A stretch of 64,000 nt of DNA from CAIQPS01 sp963783835 (GTDB taxonomy: Bacteria > Actinomycetota > Thermoleophilia > RBG-16-64-13): NCBI GenBank assembly GCA_963783835.1, contig CAWAOX010000014.1, forward strand, positions 248,001-312,000, given 5' to 3'. Position numbers and translations under genes: made by a program. The notes beneath the pieces are model-generated. The model had not been told where the DNA came from. It worked only from the letters and a program-made list of their open reading frames with translations, and did no database searches. Positions 59,236 to 64,000 of the stretch are shown in pieces (the stretch's first letter is position 1; each line of letters begins with the position of its first letter).

Positions 59236-60920
59236 GGCCGCCCTCCAAAGGAGATCTGGACGAGACCGGCGTGCCCGGCCCGGGCGAAGTGGCCGGTAGC
59301 GCCGCCGGACCGGCCGGCGCCGGCCCCGTGAGCGCGGATCCCGAGCCCGCGGCCCTTCAGGCGGCCGGGTCGGTGCGGGCGGTCGTCGGCAGGGCCGCCC
59401 TTATCATCGTCGCCGCCACGATCACGGGGAGACTGCTGGGCCTGTTCCGCGACATCGTGGTGGCCTACCTCTTCGGCGCGCAGGCCGAGACCGACGCGTT
59501 CTTCCTCGCATACAGAGTCCCGTACCTCCTGGCCCTGGTCGTGAGTGGCGCGCTGGTCGCCGCCTTCGTTCCCATGTTCAGCCATCGCATCGCGACTGGG
59601 CGCAAGACGGAGGCGCTCGGTCTGTTCGTGAACGTGGGCAAGGTCGCCTGCCTCGTGCTGATCGCCCTCACGGTGATCCTTGTGGTGCTCGCCCCCTGGA
59701 TCATCCCTCTCATCGGGTTCGGATTCGACTCCGCGACCAAGGACCTGGCGGTCTATCTCTTCCGGATTCTGATGATCGGTTTCTTGTTCGCGGGATTGAC
59801 CGGATTGGTCACCGGGATGCTCAACTCGCTCCGCCGGTTCGCGGTGGCCGCTTTTGCCCCCGCGGTAGGCACCGGAGCCACGCTGCTGATCACCGTCGTC
59901 TTTGCCGGTTCGGTAGGGATAACTTCGCTGGCGATCGGCACCGCGGTGGGCTGGTTCGTCGGGCTTGCCGTCGTGCTCCTCGGCATCCGCGATCAGGAGG
60001 TGCCTTACCGGGCGCGCGTCGAGTGGAGGGACCCGGCCATTCGGGAGGCGGTCGGGATGGTGTGGCCGGTGCTCATCGGTTCGGCGGTGGGGGCCATCTC
60101 CATCTTCTCCGACCAGATCCTCGGGTCGACGCTCGAGACTGGTTCCGTTTCCAGCCTGAGCTATGCGGACAAACTCTTCCAGGTACCGCTCGGACTGTTC
60201 GTCGCCGGGATAACCGTTCCCCTCTTCCCGCTATTCTCGGAGCAGGTGGCGGCCAAGGCACCCGACCGGGTAAAGACCACGCTGTCTTTCGCGTTGCGAC
60301 TGATGGCGTTTCTGCTCATCCCCTGCACGGTCGGCTTCATACTTCTCCGTTACGCGATAATCGGTCTGCTACTGGAGCACGGCAAGTTCACCGCCGAGGA
60401 TACGGCCCGCACTGCGTGGGCGCTGCTGTTTCTTCTCCTGGGACTGTACGTGTATGCCGGCCGGGACACGCTCACCCGCGTCTTCTACGCCCATCACGAC
60501 ACGCGGACCCCCGTGAAGATCAGCGTGACCACTGTCGTGCTCAACATCGGGCTCTCCTATCTGTTCATGCAGTTCCTCGGGGTGGGAGGGTTGGCCTTGG
60601 GGACGACCGTCGCCCTTACGATCAACTTCTTCGTTCTCTTCTACCTGCTGCGTCGCAAGATCGGTCCCATGGGGCTCGGCAGGCTGGCAGGCTCCTTTGC
60701 GCGAGTCGCGGCGGCCTCGGCTGCTATGGGGGTCGTGATTTGGGCTGTGGACTACGGTCTGACCCAGGTCGTGGGCGAGACGACAAGCGGTAACGCGGTC
60801 CGCGTCGTCGTCGGCCTGCTGGCGGGGATCTCCACCTATCTTCTCGCGGCGAAGCTCATGAAATCGCCCGAGCTTGCCGAGGTCAAAGACATGCTGCGCG
60901 CGGTCTTTAGGCGCTCCTAG
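59232..60920 (+). CDS. murJ: MurJ/MviN-type lipid flippase
   Basis: MOP-family flippase, 562 residues, about 14 membrane helices. Typical segments: TGRLLGLFRDIVVAYLFGA, FFLAYRVPYLLALV, APWIIPLIGFGF, VPLFPLFSEQ. The TTG at 59232 overlaps the previous stop (TTGA) and has GAGGAG 7 nt upstream. A Pro/Ala/Gly tail of about 45 residues precedes the first helix. It may flip the lipid-linked product of this cluster or lipid II. Confidence 0.93.
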   Translation: MRPPSKGDLDETGVPGPGEVAGSAAGPAGAGPVSADPEPAALQAAGSVRAVVGRAALIIVAATITGRLLGLFRDIVVAYLFGAQAETDAFFLAYRVPYLLALVVSGALVAAFVPMFSHRIATGRKTEALGLFVNVGKVACLVLIALTVILVVLAPWIIPLIGFGFDSATKDLAVYLFRILMIGFLFAGLTGLVTGMLNSLRRFAVAAFAPAVGTGATLLITVVFAGSVGITSLAIGTAVGWFVGLAVVLLGIRDQEVPYRARVEWRDPAIREAVGMVWPVLIGSAVGAISIFSDQILGSTLETGSVSSLSYADKLFQVPLGLFVAGITVPLFPLFSEQVAAKAPDRVKTTLSFALRLMAFLLIPCTVGFILLRYAIIGLLLEHGKFTAEDTARTAWALLFLLLGLYVYAGRDTLTRVFYAHHDTRTPVKISVTTVVLNIGLSYLFMQFLGVGGLALGTTVALTINFFVLFYLLRRKIGPMGLGRLAGSFARVAAASAAMGVVIWAVDYGLTQVVGETTSGNAVRVVVGLLAGISTYLLAAKLMKSPELAEVKDMLRAVFRRS

Positions 60921-61003
60921 CGGCAGCCGTTCGCGGGTCGTAAGCGGGTCCAGCGGGCCGGCCCGACTCCTCGAGCGACTGGTCGCCGCGTCCAGCCAGG
61001 GTG

Positions 61004-61009
61004 TATAGT
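61004..61009 (+). promoter_or_regulatory. extended -10 element upstream of the SpoIID gene
   Basis: TATAGT preceded by GTG (TGTATAGT context) about 84 nt before the GTG start. No convincing -35. Confidence 0.3.
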
Positions 61010-61092
61010 GGCGCGCATCGTGCTCACGGCATCGATCGGGGACACTCACAGGTTACCCGTCCTCGCGCCATGAATGACGGAGGAGAACCACA

Positions 61093-63522
61093 GTGCAGAT
61101 ATCGAAATCCCGCCCCCGCCGCTCGACGCGACTCGTGCTCGCTCTCGCGGCGGTCGGTATCCTTGCCGGCCTCGTATTTGCCCCCGCCGCTTCGGCAGCG
61201 ACCGGTGATTTCATCATCTCGGGCCGCGGCAACGGGCAGGGACAGGGCCTGAGCCAGTGGGGGATGTGGCAAGGAGCCCGGTTGGGCAACACCTATCAGC
61301 AGATCCTCGCGTTCTACTATCCGGGGACGACCCAGACGACCATATCCGCGGTGGCGCCGACCCGGGAGACCATCACGGTCCGCATCACCACCGGTGTGGA
61401 TACGTTCGCCTCCGTGAAGCTCACGGCCGCGGCCACCACGGCCACTCTCGTGGACTCGACGGGAGCGACCATCAGTTCGCTCGCGGTGGGCGACAGTGTC
61501 ACCCTGGTCTACAACGGCGGCAAGGTGCAGGTGAGTGGAGTTGATACCACCTACACCTATGTGGATCTCAAGCCGGATTCCGACAGCGGCCGGGTGACGG
61601 TCACCCCCTCCAACATGGCCGCTTGGTCCAAGGCCCGTTCCTACTGGGGCTACATCCGGGTCAAGCCCGACTCGGCGAGCGGCCAGGTCTACGTACACAA
61701 CATCGTGCCCATCGACAAGTTTGTGGCGGGAGTGTCGGAGATCTCCCCTGACTGGGCGGTGCCGAGCAGCGCGTCCTACTATGCGCCCGAGGCGGTCAAG
61801 GCCCAGGATGTGGCCGCCCGCACCTACATCGCAGCCCATAGCAGCTCCGTCCCGTATGACGACTCCCGGGACATGAACTACGTCGGCTACAATTTCGAGG
61901 CTTCGTATCCGTACGCTACCCAGGCTGCCCAGGAAACGGCGGGAGTAGTTCTGACCTATGGCGGCAAGCTGATCGCCACCCACTTCTCCGGCCACTCTGG
62001 CGGCTACACCACCAACTCCTATTGGTCCGACACCGGCGGGGCGGCGTATGAGCCCGCGCAGGCCGACCCCTGGAGCCTTGCTGCTCCGCCCACGAATCCG
62101 GGGTACGCCTGGACCGTCACGGTCTCGCCGGCGGCCCTGGCCGCCAAACTGAGCAGCCATCTGAACGTGGGTACTATCACCCAGGTGGATGTGGTCGAAC
62201 GGGATACCTCCGACCCGACGAGCCACGCTCGATACCTGCTTGTCACGGGATCCAGCGGGGCTAAGAAGATCGCCGCACGGGACTTCGATGCGCACGTCGG
62301 CCTGCGGTCCACGCTGATCCTGAGCGTGATCAAGGACGGCAGTCTGAACCACTACGAGCAGAACGATGACGATCTGGCCTACGCGGGCAACTGGACGGTC
62401 TTCAGCACCTCGGGAGCCTCCGGCGGCAGCTACCGGCGGGCGAACACCGGCGGGGCATCGGTGACGGTCACCTTTGACGGCACCTATCTCGAGTGGATAG
62501 CCACGAAGGGTACTACCCTCGGGAAAGCCTTGGTGTCGCTGGACGGCGCCGAGGCCCAGCAGGTCAACCTCGCCGATTCGGCTGTGGCTTATCAGCAGAG
62601 TGTCTGGAACACAGGCATGCTTTCCTCGGGCGAGCACTCCGTCACGATCTCTTGGGACCCGAGCAACACCGCCGGCAGATATATAAGCGTCGACGCATTC
62701 AATGTCGACGGGAGCCTGCTTCCGGCACCCCCGGCACCCCCGGCACCCGCCTTGAACCACTACGAGCAGAACAACGGCAATCTGTTCTATCTGGGCACGT
62801 GGACTGCGACGACCGCCACCGGGGCCTCGGGCGGCAGTTTCCGCTACACGGACGAAAAGGGGTCGTGCACGATCAGTTTTGACGGCACCTATCTGGCCTG
62901 GCTCGGCAAGAAGAGCCCGGTGTACGGCAAAGCCGAGGTGTACGTGGACGGCGTGAACAAAGGCATGGTGGACCTATACGGCGCCAGCGCGACGTACGGG
63001 AAGGTTTGGGACACGGGGACGCTGCCATCCGGACGGCACACCGTCACTATCGCGTGGACGGGCAAGAGTTCGGCATCCACGCAACCCGACTACAATATCT
63101 CTGTCGATGCTTTCGACATCCAGGGTACTATCGCCCAGGCCCCGCCCCGCTACCAACAGGACACGGCCAAGCTGGACTACACCGGCTCCTGGGCAAAGTT
63201 CACGGCTGCAGGTGCCTCCGGGGGTAGCTACTTGAGGTCCAGCACGAGTGGAGCCTCCGTCACGATCACCTTTGAAGGCAGCTATCTCACTTGGATCGCG
63301 ACCAAGGGGACCACACTGAGCAAGGCCCTGGTATCCCTCGACGGGGGCACGGCCAAGACCATCGATCTCGCCGCCTCCTCAGCCTCCTACCAGCAGAAGG
63401 TGTGGAACACTGGGATTCTTCCCTGGGGCGAGCATACAGTCAGAATCACCCGGAGCCCGAGCGACGCCACGGGCAAGTTCATCAGCGTGGACGCGATCGA
63501 CCTGGTGGGCGTCCTCAAGTAG
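61093..63522 (+). CDS. secreted SpoIID/LytB-domain protein with three C-terminal repeats
   Basis: 809 residues. Signal peptide (LVLALAAVGILAGLVFAPAASA) and a SpoIID domain with GRGNGQGQGLSQWGM, VPIDKFVAGVSEI, QDVAARTYIAAH and HFSGHSGGYT. SpoIID proteins are lytic transglycosylases or amidase activators acting on peptidoglycan. From about residue 417 follow three modules of about 125 residues with the same plan (NHYEQN, ASGGSYR, VTFDGTYLEWIATKG, VSLDG, VWNTG, SVDAF), probably carbohydrate- or wall-binding beta-sandwiches. GTG start with GGAGGAG upstream. Confidence 0.9.
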   Translation: MQISKSRPRRSTRLVLALAAVGILAGLVFAPAASAATGDFIISGRGNGQGQGLSQWGMWQGARLGNTYQQILAFYYPGTTQTTISAVAPTRETITVRITTGVDTFASVKLTAAATTATLVDSTGATISSLAVGDSVTLVYNGGKVQVSGVDTTYTYVDLKPDSDSGRVTVTPSNMAAWSKARSYWGYIRVKPDSASGQVYVHNIVPIDKFVAGVSEISPDWAVPSSASYYAPEAVKAQDVAARTYIAAHSSSVPYDDSRDMNYVGYNFEASYPYATQAAQETAGVVLTYGGKLIATHFSGHSGGYTTNSYWSDTGGAAYEPAQADPWSLAAPPTNPGYAWTVTVSPAALAAKLSSHLNVGTITQVDVVERDTSDPTSHARYLLVTGSSGAKKIAARDFDAHVGLRSTLILSVIKDGSLNHYEQNDDDLAYAGNWTVFSTSGASGGSYRRANTGGASVTVTFDGTYLEWIATKGTTLGKALVSLDGAEAQQVNLADSAVAYQQSVWNTGMLSSGEHSVTISWDPSNTAGRYISVDAFNVDGSLLPAPPAPPAPALNHYEQNNGNLFYLGTWTATTATGASGGSFRYTDEKGSCTISFDGTYLAWLGKKSPVYGKAEVYVDGVNKGMVDLYGASATYGKVWDTGTLPSGRHTVTIAWTGKSSASTQPDYNISVDAFDIQGTIAQAPPRYQQDTAKLDYTGSWAKFTAAGASGGSYLRSSTSGASVTITFEGSYLTWIATKGTTLSKALVSLDGGTAKTIDLAASSASYQQKVWNTGILPWGEHTVRITRSPSDATGKFISVDAIDLVGVLK
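62344..63516 (+). repeat. three tandem protein modules in the SpoIID-domain gene
   Basis: Module 1 starts near 62347, module 2 near 62757, module 3 near 63148. Modules 1 and 2 both open with ccactacgagcagaac. Modules 1 and 3 are closest (ATKGTTL, KALVSLDG). They are diverged at DNA level, so the triplication is not recent. Confidence 0.85.
62722..62748 (+). repeat. 9-bp tandem repeat, three copies
   Basis: CCGGCACCC repeated three times exactly, coding the PAP-rich linker between modules 1 and 2. A candidate for copy-number variation between strains. Confidence 0.85.
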
Positions 63523-63770
63523 GTCGCCCGACCGCGGAACGTACGCAACCGCGCCGCTGGACGTGGCGTCTTCGAGAGAAAAGAAAAACGGGGGCTCCGC
63601 TGTATCTGCTGCCATCCGCATCCGTCTCTTTCTTGGCTCGCACTTACAGTATGAGTGAAATAATTATCCGCTAGCGCTATTGCTGACGGCTGCGTCTGCC
63701 GATAAATCTGCTAGGAAAGTCATCAACGAAACTGTCCAGGCATTGATGCCCAACGACAGGAGGAGACAGT
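63523..63770. other. intergenic between the SpoIID and CAP genes
   Basis: About 250 bases, AT-richer than its surroundings after 63620. TTGGCT (63633) with TGAAAT (63656) is a weak promoter candidate. A structured leader before AGGAGG is possible, but I recognise no riboswitch class. Confidence 0.4.
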
Positions 63771-64000
63771 ATGAGAGCCTCCATCGTGAGCCCCAGGACC
63801 GTGCCCTCCCATTCGCGGCTCGTGGGTCTGTTTGCCGCCGCCCTTCTTCTGTTTGCAGTGCTGTTCGGCGCGCTCTTCACCACGGGGGCCCAGGCGGCCG
63901 TGAGTTACAGCGAGCAGGAGATCGCCTTCGTCAACCTGCTGAACGACTACCGTGTTGCCAACGGTCTGTCTCCCCTCCTCGTGTCCGACATGATCAGCGA
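63771..64000 (+). CDS. secreted CAP-domain protein, 3'-truncated
   Basis: Begins at the ATG at 63771 after AGGAGG and runs off the window. Signal peptide (LVGLFAAALLLFAVLFGALF, cut near AQA). The mature start VSYSEQEIAFVNLLNDYR, then NGLSPL, matches the first helix of CAP/SCP/PR1 proteins. It probably pairs with the preceding SpoIID protein as a wall-associated secreted protein. Confidence 0.8.
   Translation, partial: MRASIVSPRTVPSHSRLVGLFAAALLLFAVLFGALFTTGAQAAVSYSEQEIAFVNLLNDYRVANGLSPLLVSDMIS

Noticed and set aside
61024..62760. 578-codon minus frame inside the SpoIID gene
   Set aside because: Shadow; the plus strand has a signal peptide and domain motifs.
62344..63516. Repeated segments as a possible CRISPR array
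   Set aside because: The repeats are long, diverged and in frame; they are protein modules.
63640..63770. Riboswitch in the leader of the CAP-domain gene
   Set aside because: The sequence does not fit the c-di-GMP, c-di-AMP or other classes I can recognise by eye; a covariance-model search would be needed.

Overview
The window reads as one continuous stretch of a high-GC bacterial chromosome that carries the replication-origin neighbourhood. It suggests a deep-branching Gram-positive lineage, most likely Actinomycetota of a Thermoleophilia, Coriobacteriia or Geothermincolia-like type. That is an inference from the base composition, the rpmH-rnpA-yidD-yidC-jag / rsmG-parA-parB and dnaA-dnaN-recF-gyrBA order, many GTG and TTG starts, and the presence of mnmE/mnmG, TrpB2, GH57 enzymes and a LarB homologue. 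No rRNA gene was found to settle it. I see no insertion sequence, prophage or CRISPR array.

Layout. 0-7.4 kb is central carbon metabolism: the 3' part of a GlcD/GlcF-type FAD and Fe-S dehydrogenase, a small tautomerase, and a minus-strand operon fumA-fumB-sdhC-sdhD-sdhA-sdhB. 7.5-13.1 kb holds trpS, a cupin, a lipoprotein, a 2-hydroxyacid dehydrogenase, a DUF72 protein and a TrpB2-type tryptophan synthase beta chain. 13.2-20.2 kb is a plus-strand run of a glycosyltransferase, two GH57 amylase-type enzymes, a SAM hydroxide adenosyltransferase and RlmN. 20.4-22.5 kb is a minus operon of a SIMPL lipoprotein, an unknown protein, a Roadblock/LC7 protein and a corrinoid adenosyltransferase.

22.6-32.9 kb is the left origin arm, all on the minus strand: rpmH, rnpA, yidD, yidC, jag, mnmE, an MnmG-like flavoprotein, mnmG (with a perfect parS site inside it), rsmG, parA, parB. 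32.9-34.05 kb has no convincing gene but has a cluster of DnaA-box-like sequences and is the best oriC candidate. 34.05-44.7 kb is the right arm, all on the plus strand: a GHKL-ATPase/winged-helix protein, dnaA, dnaN, an S4 protein, recF, a DciA-like protein, gyrB, gyrA. Gene direction changes at the gap, as expected if replication starts there and genes are read with the forks.

44.7-52.8 kb is mixed housekeeping: a cytochrome c lipoprotein, a zinc peptidase, a CobB/CbiA-like protein that lacks its catalytic motifs, a chorismate mutase domain, a bifunctional-nuclease-family protein, tRNA-Ile and tRNA-Ala, a universal stress protein, a membrane protein with a degenerate GGDEF-like domain, Ddl, an amidohydrolase and LarB. 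52.8-60.9 kb is an envelope-polysaccharide locus: wecB, a DUF4330 protein, an O-antigen-ligase-type polymerase, a GT4 enzyme, a glycosyltransferase/WecG fusion and a MurJ-type flippase. WecB supplies ManNAc and the WecG-type domain could use it, so the locus plausibly builds a ManNAc-containing wall or surface glycan. 61-64 kb holds secreted wall-associated proteins: a SpoIID-domain protein with three repeated C-terminal modules, and the start of a CAP-domain protein cut by the window edge.
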